Assembly (NCBI GenBank): GCA_051294375.1
Contig: CM119267.1
Location: 20,963,755 to 21,027,754 of the forward strand
From: Paraspadella gotoi
Lineage: Eukaryota; Chaetognatha
DNA length: 64,000 nucleotides
Reading direction: 5' to 3'
This document shows positions 52,274 to 62,647 of the stretch, one piece after another (positions within the stretch are counted from its first letter, which is position 1; each line of letters starts with the position of its first letter). Under the pieces are notes generated by a model. It ran no database searches. It was not told the DNA's origin and saw only the letters and a program-made list of their open reading frames with translations. A program made the translations under genes and the position numbers.

Positions 52274-53107
52274 TGACGCGGATGATATCGTCGTCGTTGT
52301 TGTAGTTACTGTTGATCGCCACGTGACGTCTTCGTCGTTATAGTCGTCGTCGTCGTCGCCATCTGGCGTTGATTTCGCGAAGGAGAAATCGGTTCTCGTT
52401 TTCAGTTTCGCCTTTTGTTTCTCTTCGACCGATTTGATCATAAATTAATCCGCGGGGGGGCGGGGGGAGTTGATGTTGATGCGAATGAGGCTGGGGTCGT
52501 TTGTTTGTTTGTTTATGTAGTTGATGTTAAAGTTAAAGTCGATGTTACAAATTGTTAAATTTAGAAAGACGTCGCCAGACTTGATTAAAAAAAAAGAATC
52601 TATGTAATTATGTTTAAAGATGTTTCAATCGGGGAAAAAAATATGAATGAAGATCCTGATTATTATTTTGTAAGATATAAAATTAATATCGACATGCGTA
52701 TTCTTAAAATATCCAAGCTTGCTGAAAAATAATCTTGCAAAACTATATACCTTAATACAAATTATTTTCAGTATTGTTTCGTTTATAGGTTATTTTCTAA
52801 ATTTTCTCAATAAAAATGGATGCCTCATTGTACCATTGCAGCAGATCTAGAAACTCAAAATATGGAATCAAGTGAAAGCGGATGGAATCGGATCATAGAG
52901 GCGGGGAAAAATCACCGAAAATGGAATCGAGCTCTCTGATTGGTTAAGTCTCAGATGGAACTGGCCAATGGACGGATGATTAGATGGTAAAATGGTACGA
53001 TTAGCCAATTCAATTCAATTTTCTTATTTCAATTAATCGATTAATCTCTTTTCGTTCGTTCGTTTTTTTATCTTATTATATAAATAATACTCCCACCGTC
53101 CTCGTGA

Positions 53108-53140
<33 letters not shown>

Positions 53141-53455
53141 GATTAGATTCGACCAAATAAGGTTAATTATACATTTTTATTATTATTTTCTTAATCTCTT
53201 CGATTCTTTGTTGTCGTCGTCGTCGGCGTCGTCGTCATCATCATCGTCATCATCTTCATCTTATATTCGGAAACGACGTCGTAACTTCCGGTTTGTCTCA
53301 CGAATGACGCGGCGACTGACTAACCGACGACCACCGATCCACATTTCACAATTGATCTCGATAGATTCACGGAAATATTCACGGACTCGTACAAAGAGAA
53401 ATAGAAAAAAAGAGACACTTATAGTGAAAAGGAAACTGTGTGCGACATGAATTTT
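51285..53455 (+). repeat. Diverged direct duplication, copy B
   Basis: Compact partner of 39320-42900 with all the shared blocks in the same order. It also has a (GATGAT)n tract (51588-51663) and a (GA)n tract (52220-52271). It does not include the candidate proline-rich exon found just before copy A. Confidence 0.75.
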
Positions 53456-53679
53456 TGAGGATCGAACAATGTTTACTAACTTAGCTAATCTATGTGCTTT
53501 AAATAGTTATATATCAGTATTTATTTATCAAGTATTTTGATGGTATTTTTTACAATGAACTATGTTGCGTAGTAATCGTAAATCTCATGATTGCCGTCGC
53601 GCAAAGTTCACAGCCCAATCACAAATTTGTCGTCACCGTCACAAATTCTTCGGTTAACGTCAGCGCCTTTCACCCACGC

Positions 53680-53740
53680 CCCCATGCCACTCCCTCCGCC
53701 ACTCCCCACCCCATGCCACTCCCCCACTACTCCGCGCGAC
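53680..53740 (+). repeat. CCATGCCACTCC-type short tandem repeat
   Basis: Three imperfect copies of CCATGCCACTCC and CGCCACTCCCC. Confidence 0.65.
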
Positions 53741-53815
53741 GGAAACCCCCGTGAGTTATGACGACGGGGTGACGAAAGCCGCTCTCTCGAAGGGGGGCGT
53801 GTATTGCGATTGAGA

Positions 53816-53827
53816 AGTGACCTTGAC
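53816..53827 (-). promoter_or_regulatory. Nuclear-receptor extended half-site
   Basis: Two TGACCT motifs abut on the plus strand. On the minus strand this reads AGGTCAAGGTCA, which contains TCAAGGTCA, the extended half-site of the ERR/FTZ-F1 receptor type. It lies about 240 bp from the DR4-like array. Confidence 0.3.
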
Positions 53828-54054
53828 CTTTCAACCGCACCGGGGGTTACCGTACTGCCCCCCTCCCTCCCCCCTGCTACCCGGGGCGATAGTTGAAATT
53901 AAAGCCGTCCATCACAACTTCACACCCACTCGACAACTCACAAAAATCACACACATAAAAAAAAAAACCAGGCGACCTTCTCCTACCCTAGAAAAGTATA
54001 TCGGTAGAATCAATTGGACCGGAAGTCTCGCGCGTCGCGTCTCGTGACAAACGA

Positions 54055-54104
54055 TGACCCGCTCTGACCCCTATTGACCCATTTTGACCCCGATTTTGGA
54101 CCCC
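54055..54104 (-). promoter_or_regulatory. Four TGACCC half-sites at exact 10-bp spacing (DR4-like)
   Basis: TGACCC occurs at 54055, 54065, 54075 and 54085, then GGACCCC at 54098. On the minus strand this is GGGTCA repeated with 4-bp spacers, the DR4 arrangement bound by some nuclear receptor heterodimers. No gene start is recognised beside it. It could also be a small tandem repeat without function. Confidence 0.4.
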
Positions 54105-54304
54105 GAGGACGAAACGACCTTGATCTCCGGGATCCCGGGACCTGGGCGCGTTTTGAGAGGTGGGGGGGGGCGTGGAGTGAGACTCACGAGATGAAATCGG
54201 GGGGGGGGGGGAGGGAGGAATGGATAAAAGGGGAAAGGGAGAAAAGTTGGAAGAAGGAAAAAATTATGAAAGAAAAAGGAAACAAATACTAAAACAGGAA
54301 CGGT

Positions 54305-54580
54305 AATTCAATTGTGTTGCGCCGCAGTGACTGCCTCATCGCGCGTGTTTCTTGTGACTATATGACTACCGTATTTATGATAAGAATTGCATCGGAATTT
54401 AGTCTTTTGACTTTTGTCTTTTATTTTCTGAAGGCGGCGCGAGCAGTGCCTTAGATTTGGGTATTTTTCTATCTTAAAAAATGAGCAACCAACTATATGC
54501 AAGTTATAAGCATTTTTAACATAAGTGGGACAGACCGATGGACAGACATACTGACAGACTGACAGACTGACTGAATTAAA
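54305..54580 (+). repeat. Dispersed repeat family, copy 6
   Basis: Begins TTGTGTTGCGCCGC, has the core TGAAGGCGGCGCGAGCAGTG, GAGCAACCAACTATATGCA and a GACAGACTGACAG run ending in a 20-base A tract. It lies about 330 bp outside the left arm of the large inverted repeat. Confidence 0.7.
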
Positions 54581-54777
54581 AAAAAAAAAAAAAAAAACTA
54601 ATACAAAACCTCAGAAATCGATAGTTATTCCTCAAGCATAATATCGGTCCCGCACTTTTAAGGTTTTGGCTTTCAAAAAAAAAAGGCAGAATCCTAATGG
54701 ACGTTTAGCTTTTAACGCGTTCCCGACGACATTCTTCACGCCTCCTCCATCACAGTTCACGCACTCACACCGACACG

Positions 54778-54778
<1 letters not shown>

Positions 54779-54871
<93 letters not shown>
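54779..54871 (+). repeat. (CT)n microsatellite at the edge of the large inverted repeat
   Basis: CT repeat with single CC breaks ending about 40 bp before the left arm. The right arm has no matching tract outside it. Confidence 0.95.
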
Positions 54872-54910
54872 GATGTAATCCCAAAAATCCGCTTTACGGT
54901 AAGTACGTTA

Positions 54911-56698
54911 CTTTCCCAACGAAACAGCTGAGTTCTCCCGACGCCTTTGCCAAGATCGGGAAAAGGAAGTAGGGGTAAATATTTTCTGGGTTTTTTCATT
55001 CGTTCTGATGAAATAAGTAAATTTCGGAATATTAGATATCATTTAATTTTTTATTTGTTACCGAGCGTTTGATATGTTTTTTTTTTATTTTCGGGGGGAA
55101 GTCAACAATTTAGTATATATTATATAAATTATGAAATTTCAAATGTTAGAAAACAGATTTGGGCTTCTGTTGATCTTTACATATATTTTGTTTTATAGCT
55201 CAAATGGTTTTCACGTCGTTTTTAATCTGTACCAGTTTGTTTACATCTTAAACAGACGGTACAAAAAAAAAAAAAAAAGCGGTGACCAAGCACTTCCAAG
55301 CAGTTTCTCTTTCAAACGAATCCCGACATTCGCAATTTCACAGGCGAACAGGCTCCAACTGGGTTCCCGTAAAATTTTCCACCCTCTCTCATTCTTTCTT
55401 TCTTCCCTCCATCCCTCACCATTTTTCTCCCACCCCTACCACTTTCCTTCTCCCCTCTGAAATTGTGTTTTTACGGTCAAAATATTTTCGAACTCAAATC
55501 TTTTTTTTTCCCTTTTTGACCGGAAGATTTAAGATGTTTGGTCACCGACGGTTTTTGCCGTTCGGCCACGCCCACTTTTCTCGGTCACGTGATTCCATTT
55601 TCGAGTTCTTATTTCTGTTTGTCGCCGAAATATGCGTCAACTTTGAATGTTTTTTTTTCAATTACAAACTTCAACCATAAGTCCGAAGAATACATTGACG
55701 CTTGTAATTACAATAGTTTAATATGTTAAACATCCTAATCCTTAACCCTAACCCTAAATCTTTATCCCTGATTTTTAACCCAAACCCCTAACCTCAAATA
55801 TTAATCCCTAACCCTAAATACTAACCTAATTCCTAACCTTAATCACTAACTTCAAACTTAACCCTAACCCTAAACACTAACCTTATCCTAATCGTCTAAT
55901 CTAATCTTTAACCTAATCTTTAATAAAAAAAAACTAACTTAATGTACCGAATTTTTAATGAAATGGAACGTTCTGAGAAAATCACTCCCAAATAAAGCAC
56001 TCACCAGAATCCTTAAAAAAAAACACTTTGTCCAATGTCCCCCTACCGGTCGTTTTCGAAGAAGAAGTCCCCGAGGCGATTCGACGCCGTTAACCTCACG
56101 ATCCCTCAAACGTTTTTATACCCGAGAATATTTTTTTTTTTACCCTTCGTTGTTTATTTGTTTATTTGTTTGTTTATTTGTTTGGTTTACGACTTTTTCC
56201 TTTTTCTTTCTGCTCCGATGGACTTCGGTCGCCGGTCGCCATCTCGGGATTTCCTTTTTTTTGTGGGGGGGAATAAGGGGGGGAGAGAGAGTGAGAAGAG
56301 AAGGGGCGAAGCCTTTGCGTCACTCCGCGCCGAGGTAAGGTCGTTTTGATGTCACGCTATGTCGTGGTTATTCACGTCTCGTCAAGACTCACGATATCGC
56401 TTTCAAGTTAGAGATTTTTTTCCCATAACTGACGCGACGCTTTGGATTTAATGTTCGCCCAAAGTATGGAATAAGTCAATAACTGTGCCGACTGCTGAGT
56501 AAAGTACCATTGGTAAGTGATGTGGCGTCCCGACTCGAACTCTCATTGGTGAACCTAATAAAATAAAGCCTGTCTTCACAATGATTCTTTAACATCCTCG
56601 GCAGACGAGGGTAAAGAAGGTTACGACAAAATGTGAAGCTGAGTAGGGAATATTTTTTTTGCAATAGAGGCGATTTATCTCCTGGTTTTAATTAGCTA
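54911..56698 (+). repeat. Left arm of large inverted repeat
   Basis: This arm matches the reverse complement of 60503-62371 over its whole length with indels and substitutions. Landmarks shared in order are GAAACAGCTGAG (54920), a poly-A run before GCGGTGACCAAGCAC (55262-55291), CTCGGTCACGTGA (55580), a TTAGGG-like tract (55735-55935), CCCCTACCGGTCGTTTCG-like sequence (56040), CATCCTCGGCAGACG (56592) and the 3' end of a SINE-like unit (56640-56698). Several open frames here are AT-rich and not conserved between the arms, so I do not call genes. Confidence 0.85.
55735..55935 (-). repeat. Degenerate TTAGGG-like interstitial repeat
   Basis: A 200-bp stretch of imperfect AACCCTAA-type units on the plus strand, including two short perfect runs such as AACCCTAACCCTAAA. 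It lies inside the left inverted-repeat arm. The unit matches the TTAGGG telomere type, but it is degenerate and flanked by other sequence, so it is interstitial. Confidence 0.65.
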
Positions 56699-56945
56699 CA
56701 GTAGCATCCGTCTAGAACTTCTGAGACGGCAAGCTCTGTAACTCGAGTACAAATGATAATTTGAAAGAGACTTTTTGTCTTGTTATCGAGTACTCATATG
56801 GCTACTCCCCCTTTGGTAAGCCATTGCTCTACGATAACTTTTGGGACATAGCAGTTTATTGTAAAAGTTTATCTTGAGTGGGATTCGAATCCTACCATTC
56901 CATTCTGCGTCGAAGTCTTAGTTTTTAACCACTCGGCCATCTCGT
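56640..56945 (-). repeat. tRNA-derived SINE-like element
   Basis: Read on the minus strand from 56945, the element begins like a tRNA of the Ser/Leu type. It has an A-box-like TGGCCGAGTGG (56929-56939) and a perfect B box GGATTCGAATCC (56881-56892). The acceptor arms do not pair and the T stem is imperfect, so it is not a working tRNA. A body follows that contains ACAGAGCTTGCCGTCTCAGA and ends around GGAGATAAATCGCC plus an A-rich run. Two related copies lie at 57785-57995 (plus) and 44700-44791 (plus). The body could be a conserved SINE core domain; I cannot say which one. Confidence 0.65.
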
Positions 56946-57000
56946 TATTTAAAAAAAACTATTCAAAAACCTCAATATAAATTTTGGTTTTTCTTTTCTG

Positions 57001-57418
57001 NNNNNNNNNNNNNNNNNNNNNNNNNNNNNNNNNNNNNNNNNNNNNNNNNNNNNNNNNNNNNNNNNNNNNNNNNNNNNNNNNNNNNNNNNNNNNNNNNNNN
57101 NNNNNNNNNNNNNNNNNNNNNNNNNNNNNNNNNNNNNNNNNNNNNNNNNNNNNNNNNNNNNNNNNNNNNNNNNNNNNNNNNNNNNNNNNNNNNNNNNNNN
57201 NNNNNNNNNNNNNNNNNNNNNNNNNNNNNNNNNNNNNNNNNNNNNNNNNNNNNNNNNNNNNNNNNNNNNNNNNNNNNNNNNNNNNNNNNNNNNNNNNNNN
57301 NNNNNNNNNNNNNNNNNNNNNNNNNNNNNNNNNNNNNNNNNNNNNNNNNNNNNNNNNNNNNNNNNNNNNNNNNNNNNNNNNNNNNNNNNNNNNNNNNNNN
57401 NNNNNNNNNNNNNNNNNN
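57001..57418. other. Assembly gap (418 N)
   Basis: Lies in the loop of the large inverted repeat, downstream of the EGF exon in gene sense, and could hide the next exon. Confidence 0.99.
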
Positions 57419-57784
57419 TTGCTCAAACTTGTTTTTATGCAAATCGAAAACTTAGATTCTTTTATTCTCTCAATCATTAGCCTATTTATTAATATTGATA
57501 CAATAAGCAACTAGTTAAAAACACTTAATAGAACACCTTAAAAGCAAGGTGAAAATGTTCAACGTCGCGGCTTAAAGAGGCAACTGACTTTTCCTCAATT
57601 TCAAACATTAAAAATAAGCCAGATATTTGCTTTCTTCATATTAATCATCGTCGTTGCGACGTTCTGTCACGAATCGGGAAACTTAGGACTCGGATGTCGA
57701 AATCTCTGCCTTCGAACGTTGAATTTTTTGTTTCCCCAAAAAAATTAAAAGCGAATCTACAGCTTTATATAATTACGAAAAGGT
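57419..57784. other. AT-rich DNA, no gene recognised
   Basis: Presumed intron downstream of the EGF exon. Nothing exon-like was found. Confidence 0.5.
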
Positions 57785-57995
57785 TTCAGGTTTAAATGTG
57801 ACTGAAGCTAATTTTTACAATACGTTCTGATGTCCCAAAATTGGTCTTAGAGCAATGGCTTACCGATGGGGAAGTAGCCATATGTGTACTCGATATCAAG
57901 ACAAAAGCTCTCTTTAAAATTATCATTTGTACTCGAGTTACAGAGCTTGCCGTCTCAGAAATTCTAGACGGATGCTACTGTATGTCCAGAGTTTC
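57785..57995 (+). repeat. Second copy of the SINE body (head missing)
   Basis: Matches the reverse complement of 56690-56880, including the stretches AGAGCAATGGCTTACC, ATCATTTGTACTCGAG and GCTTGCCGTCTCAGAA. The tRNA head is lost or too diverged to see. It lies about 180 bp downstream (minus-strand sense) of the EGF exon, in its intron. Confidence 0.7.
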
Positions 57996-58049
57996 TCATT
58001 TTCATATAAAAATTGGTAATTGGTAATGATCCAAAAGGAGAAATGGTCC

Positions 58050-58126
58050 ATTATAACTATCATCCTCATCATCATTATCATCCTCATCTTCATCATTATA
58101 ATAATCATCATCTTCCTCATCATCGA

Positions 58127-58157
<31 letters not shown>
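58050..58157 (+). repeat. (ATC)n microsatellite next to the EGF exon donor
   Basis: Degenerate TCATCA/TTATCA words lead to pure (CAT)n at 58126-58157. On the gene strand this is (ATG)n beginning 13 bases into the intron. Confidence 0.95.
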
Positions 58158-58159
<2 letters not shown>

Positions 58160-58169
58160 TTTTCCTCAC

Positions 58170-58387
58170 TTCGTCAATATCGAAACAGGTCGTCCCGTTT
58201 CCGCTGTAGCCGACCGGGCACGCCCCGCACATAAAGCCCTCGGGGGTGTCGCGGCACTCGACCCCGGCGAAGCAGGGGTTCGTGTCGCAGCCGAGGATGG
58301 CCTTGTCGCATCGGATGCCGTCGCCCTCGTAGCCGGGCGGGCACGGGCCGCAAGTGTAGCCCCGGTCCGTGTCGGTACACTGCACTC
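58170..58387 (-). CDS. Internal exon of a thrombospondin/COMP-like multi-EGF protein
   Basis: One exon of a secreted extracellular-matrix-type protein. The minus strand shows an acceptor (pyrimidine-rich stretch ending TTCAG) just before 58387 and a GTGAGG donor just after 58170, with an open frame between. The exon starts inside a codon (phase 1, probably completing Gly) and ends on a complete Glu codon. It encodes the last four cysteines of one EGF domain and all six of the next. Both domains share the spacing C-x8-C-x2-C-x10-C, with motifs such as NPCFAGVEC and CGACPVGYSGNGTTC, then DIDE, so the next exon should begin with the Cys of a calcium-binding EGF (DIDEC). This spacing and the GVxC signature are typical of thrombospondins and COMP, which are pentameric or trimeric calcium-binding matrix glycoproteins. 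No flanking exon was recognised; gaps lie on both sides (57001-57418 and 58471-58570). It could instead belong to another multi-EGF protein. Confidence 0.88.
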
Positions 58388-58470
58388 CTGAAGTGTAATT
58401 TGGGTGCGAATGATTGATTGATTTAATTATTGATAAATAGATTGATCTATTGATTATTTATTTATTTATT

Positions 58471-58570
58471 NNNNNNNNNNNNNNNNNNNNNNNNNNNNNN
58501 NNNNNNNNNNNNNNNNNNNNNNNNNNNNNNNNNNNNNNNNNNNNNNNNNNNNNNNNNNNNNNNNNNNNNN
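58471..58570. other. Assembly gap (100 N)
   Basis: Lies upstream of the EGF exon in gene sense, after a TTTATTTATT run. Confidence 0.99.
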
Positions 58571-58861
58571 CAGATATGTGAGGGATCTTGGAATTTAGTT
58601 TGGTGAAGTTGGAAAGATTTGGAGATCATGGTTGGATTTTGGAAGGATTTATTAGGTAGATGAGGAATTTGGTTAGATGTGAAGGATTAAGGACTGGAAG
58701 TTTGGATTGGTAAAGAAAGAAAGAATTGAAATGAATGGATTGGATAGTGTAGAACTGGTTACGACGGTTATGAAGGTAAGTGGGTAAGTTTCGCATGATG
58801 TAAAAAAAGAAGAGATTTCGCTCGAGACGACCGAGCAGAATGGTTAGATTGTGAACGAAAG

Positions 58862-58864
<3 letters not shown>

Positions 58865-58898
<34 letters not shown>

Positions 58899-58939
58899 AG
58901 AGAGAGAGAGAGAGAGAGAAGAGGAGATCGAGAGAGAGA

Positions 58940-58979
<40 letters not shown>

Positions 58980-58980
58980 G
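58865..58980 (+). repeat. Interrupted (GA)n microsatellite
   Basis: GA repeat with GC and AA breaks. Confidence 0.95.
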
Positions 58981-59123
58981 AACACTCGGTATGCGCAGGG
59001 GCGTGAGAATTGCTACTCGTTAAAGACTAAGCGGGAGGGAGAGAAGAAAAACAAGGAGAGCGCGAGTGTTGTAAAACACGACGAAACGCGAGCGTAAAAA
59101 CCACGGCGAGGAGGGTCGTGCGC

Positions 59124-59234
59124 CGAACGAACGAACGAACGAACGAACGAACGAACGAAACGAACGAACGAACGAACGAACGAACGAACGAACAGAACGA
59201 ACCAGAACGAACGCACGAACGAACGAACGAACGA
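59124..59234 (+). repeat. (ACGA)n microsatellite
   Basis: About 25 tetramer units with four small breaks. It is open in several frames (RTNE or SFVR repeats), which reflects the tetramer and not a gene. The GC-rich stretch after it (59330-59425) has no recognised motif. Confidence 0.97.
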
Positions 59235-60066
59235 CTTGTACTTCCGATAACACGACCGAACGTCGCAGTAACAGAAAGAAACTCTTTTCGAGCTCGGAGA
59301 AACAACTCCAAAATGCTAAGAACCGGGAGCGGCTGCCCTGCGGAAGCGATTCGCTGACGGCCGCCGGCAGGGCAGCGACCGCCCCGCAGCCGCCTCCGTT
59401 GATTCCGCCTCCAGCTCGAGTGGAACTCGAGTGGAATCGAAGAAAAATCTAATTTGGATTTTCATCCATAAAAACATTTTTTTTAAATATTTTAATATGA
59501 ACCAGGAACTTCTTGGCCTTTCTCGTCTCTCTGCATCTCGCTCTCATCTCTCTCCTCTCTCCTCCTCTCCTCCTCTCTTCTCTCTCTTCCTCTCTTCTCT
59601 CTCTCTTCTCTTCTCTCAAAATTCTCTAAGAGGTTCTTCGCCTTTCAACCTCGCTCTACTCTCTCGCGTCGCAATAACCAACCAGATTACGTCATTAAAA
59701 AAACAGAAAGGAAGAAAACAAAACATTAATTTTTATTTTCGTGAGGTTTTTTTTTTTATTATTAATAATGTTGGGGAGCGGTATTTTTTCTTCTCGGTTT
59801 ATATGGATTTAGAAGTCGGGTGACGATGACGCCAAATGCACGCACGACGATGACGAACGACGATGACAGACGACGCTAAGGAGATGACGAGACGACGACA
59901 GACGGAGATGACGACGGCTAAAAATGACATGCTTGAACAACAAGGTTCCAAGATATCCCACAAAAACTAAACCAAATTTCTCGTTTAAATTTAAATATTA
60001 GTGATGGTTGAGTTGAGACGACACGACGACGACGACGCCCCTTTGACCGGAAGCCACCTGCCGACG

Positions 60067-60104
60067 CTAGAGAGAGAGAAAGAGAGAGAGAGAGAGAAGA
60101 GAGG

Positions 60105-60140
<36 letters not shown>

Positions 60141-60262
60141 CCGAGAGAGAGAGAGAGAGAGAGAGAGACTCTTGTCAGGAAGACAGAGGGTGAGGAGAAA
60201 AAATGTCAAGAAGAAAGAGAAGAAGAGGCATAAAAGACAAAGAGATCTTGGGTGGAGAAAAT

Positions 60263-60342
<80 letters not shown>
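60067..60342 (+). repeat. Two (GA)n arrays
   Basis: Interrupted GA at 60067-60168 and nearly pure GA at 60265-60342, separated by a purine-rich spacer. Confidence 0.95.
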
Positions 60343-60343
<1 letters not shown>

Positions 60344-60502
60344 TAAATGGGGATAATTAAAAGTTGAATAAGAAGGCAAAAAAGGTAAGCTGACAGTTTA
60401 TTGATCATTAAAATTAAACTTCAAGAAATTATTACGTAATTATTAATCAATGTATTAGCAGAATTAAATTTCTTAAAGATAAAAACTTTTTCAAGCAGTT
60501 GA

Positions 60503-62371
60503 TAGCTAATTAAAAACGCAGGAGATAAATAAATCCGCCTCTATTCAAAAAAAAAAAAAATCCCTGACTCACTTCACATTTTTGTCGTAACCCTTCTTTA
60601 CCCTGCGTCTGCCGAGGATGTTAAAGAATCATTGTGAAGACAAGAGGCTTTTTTTATTAGGATTCACCAATGAGAGTTCGAGTCGGGACGCCACATCACT
60701 TACGCAATGGTACTTTACTCAGCAAGGTCGGCACAGTTATTGATTATTCCATACCTTTGGGCGAACATTTACAAGTCCAAAGCGTCGCGTCAGTTTGGGA
60801 AAAAATCTCTAACATTGAAAGCGCTACTCGTCGAGTCTTGACGAGACGGAATAACCTACCGACATAGCGTGACAGCTCAAACGACTCTACCAGCTGTCAT
60901 CGGCGCGAGTGACGCAAAGGCTTCGCCCTTCTCTACTCACCCTCTCTCCCCGCCCTATTCCCCCCCCAAAAAAAAGAAAATCCCGAGATGGCGCCGCCGA
61001 CCGAAGTCCAATCGGAGCAGAAAGAAAAAGGGAAAAAGTCGTAAACCACAATAAACAAAACAAATAAACAAATAAACAACGAAGGGTAAAAAAAATATCC
61101 TCGGGTATAAACGTTTTGAGGGATCGTGAGGTTTAACGGCGTCGAATCGGCCTCGGGCGCCTTCCTTCTTCGAAACGACCGGTAGGGGGACATTGGGAAC
61201 ACAAGGTGGTATTTTTTTTTTTTCCTTCTAGTCTAAGGATCTGGTGAGTGCTTATTTGGGAGTGATTTTCTCAGAATCGTTCCAATTTCATTAAAAATTC
61301 GGTAACATTAAGTTAGTTTTTTTTTTTATTAAAGATCAGGTTAAGATTAGATTAGTACGATTAGGATAAGGTTAGTGTTTAGGGGTTAGGGTTAAAGTTT
61401 TGAAGTTAGTGATTAAGTTAGGAATTAAGGTTATATTTTTAGGGGTTAGGGAATTAATAATTTGAGGTTAGGGGTTTGGGGTTTAAAAATCAAGGGATAA
61501 AGATTTAGGGTTAGGGTTTAGGAATTTAGGATGTTTAACATATTAAACTATTGTAATTACAAGCGTCAATGTATTCTTCGACTTATGGTTGAAGTTTGTA
61601 ATTGAAAAGAAAAACATTCAAAGTTGAACCATATTTCGGCGACAAACAGAAATAAGAACTCGAAAATGGATCACGTGACCGAGAAAAAGTGGGCGTGGCC
61701 GAAGGCAAAAACCGTCGTGACCAAACCATCTTAAATCTTCGGTCAAAAGAAAAAAAAAGATTTGAGTTCGAAAAGATTTTGACCGTAAAAAACACAATTT
61801 CAGAGGGGAGAAGGAAAGTGGTAGGGGTGGGAGAAAATGGTGAGGGATGGAGGGAAGAAAAGAAAGAATGAGAGAGGGTGGAAAAAATTTTACGGGAACC
61901 GCAGTTGGAGCCTGTTCGCCTGTGAAAATTGCGAAATGTCGGGATTAAGTTTGAAAAGAGAAACTGCTTGGAAAGTGCTTGGTCACCGCTTTTTTTTTTT
62001 TTTTTTTGTAAACCGTCTGTTTAAGATGTAAACAAAACTGGTACAGATTAAAAACGACGTGAAAACCATTTGAGCTATAAAAACAAAAAATTATGTAAAA
62101 GATCAACAGAAGCCCCAAATCTGTTTCTAGACATTTGAAATTTTCATAAATTTATAATAATATATCCTAAATTGTTGACTTCCCCGCCGAAAATAAAAAA
62201 AAAACATATCAAACTCGTAACACATAAAAAATTAAATGATATCATGATTCCTTTTAAATTTTACTTATTTCATCAGAAACGATGAAAAAACCCAGAAAAT
62301 ATTTACCCCTACTTCCTTTTCCCGATCTTGGCAAAGGCGTCGGGAGAAACTCAGCTGTTTCGTTGGGAAAA
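60503..62371 (-). repeat. Right arm of large inverted repeat
   Basis: Reverse-oriented partner of 54911-56698. The arms are about 1.79 and 1.87 kb and enclose about 3.8 kb. The differences between them are scattered small indels and base changes, so this is not an exact duplicate. The outer edge ends at GTTTCGTTGGGAAA near 62370, immediately before the putative LTR. Confidence 0.85.
61345..61535 (+). repeat. Degenerate TTAGGG-like interstitial repeat, right arm copy
   Basis: Counterpart of 55735-55935 in the other arm, here read as TTAGGGTTAGGG-like units on the plus strand. Its unit order roughly mirrors the left copy, so the tract predates the inverted duplication. Confidence 0.65.
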
Positions 62372-62389
62372 GAGTCGTACGTGGGGACG

Positions 62390-62630
62390 AACCTTCTAGA
62401 ACACGCAACCTGCGAGGTCAAACCACTTGACCTTACAAACCTTACCCTCGCTCATTTCCCCAACTTATTTAGATGGTCAAAACGGTTGACCTTTATGGTC
62501 AAACGTTTGACCTTTGTAAATACCCATTGTATAGAACTTGCAGCTGAGCATTTTGACTGTTAATTGTTTAATAAACGTTGTTTGAAGAAATAAAATCATT
62601 CTTACTCTGAAACTTGTGCGATCCACAACG
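62390..62630 (+). mobile_element. Putative 5' LTR of a decayed LTR retrotransposon
   Basis: This stretch ends just before a primer-binding-site match and contains two AATAAA signals (62570-62575 and 62589-62594) as expected near the R/U5 part. Upstream it has three inverted GGTCA/TGACC pairs (62415-62433, 62474-62492, 62496-62513). The left boundary is not defined and the right boundary would fall at a CA near 62625 or 62627. No second LTR is in the window, so this rests on position and signals only. Confidence 0.4.
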
Positions 62631-62647
62631 TGGTGAGCCCGACGTGA
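62631..62647 (+). other. Primer binding site matching tRNA-Trp
   Basis: TGGTGAGCCCGACGTGA begins with TGG, the complement of the tRNA CCA end. It matches the complement of the conserved 3' end of animal tRNA-Trp (TGGTGACCCCGACGTGA) with one mismatch. The same class of primer site is used by some retroviruses and LTR retrotransposons. Confidence 0.6.

Noticed and set aside
55735-55935. True telomere or scaffold end
   Set aside because: The units are degenerate, only about 200 bp long and flanked by unrelated sequence on both sides.
56870-56945. Functional tRNA-Ser or tRNA-Leu gene
   Set aside because: A and B boxes are present but the acceptor arms do not pair, the T stem has a mismatch and the sequence continues into a repeat body found at other loci, so it is a SINE head.
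59013-59311. SFVR or RTNE repeat proteins
   Set aside because: An (ACGA)n tetramer array is open in several frames on both strands; there is no start, splice or domain evidence.
54911-62371. Polinton-like or other TIR transposon explaining the large inverted repeat
   Set aside because: The enclosed 3.8 kb holds a host-type EGF exon, SINEs and microsatellites, with no polymerase, integrase or transposase.
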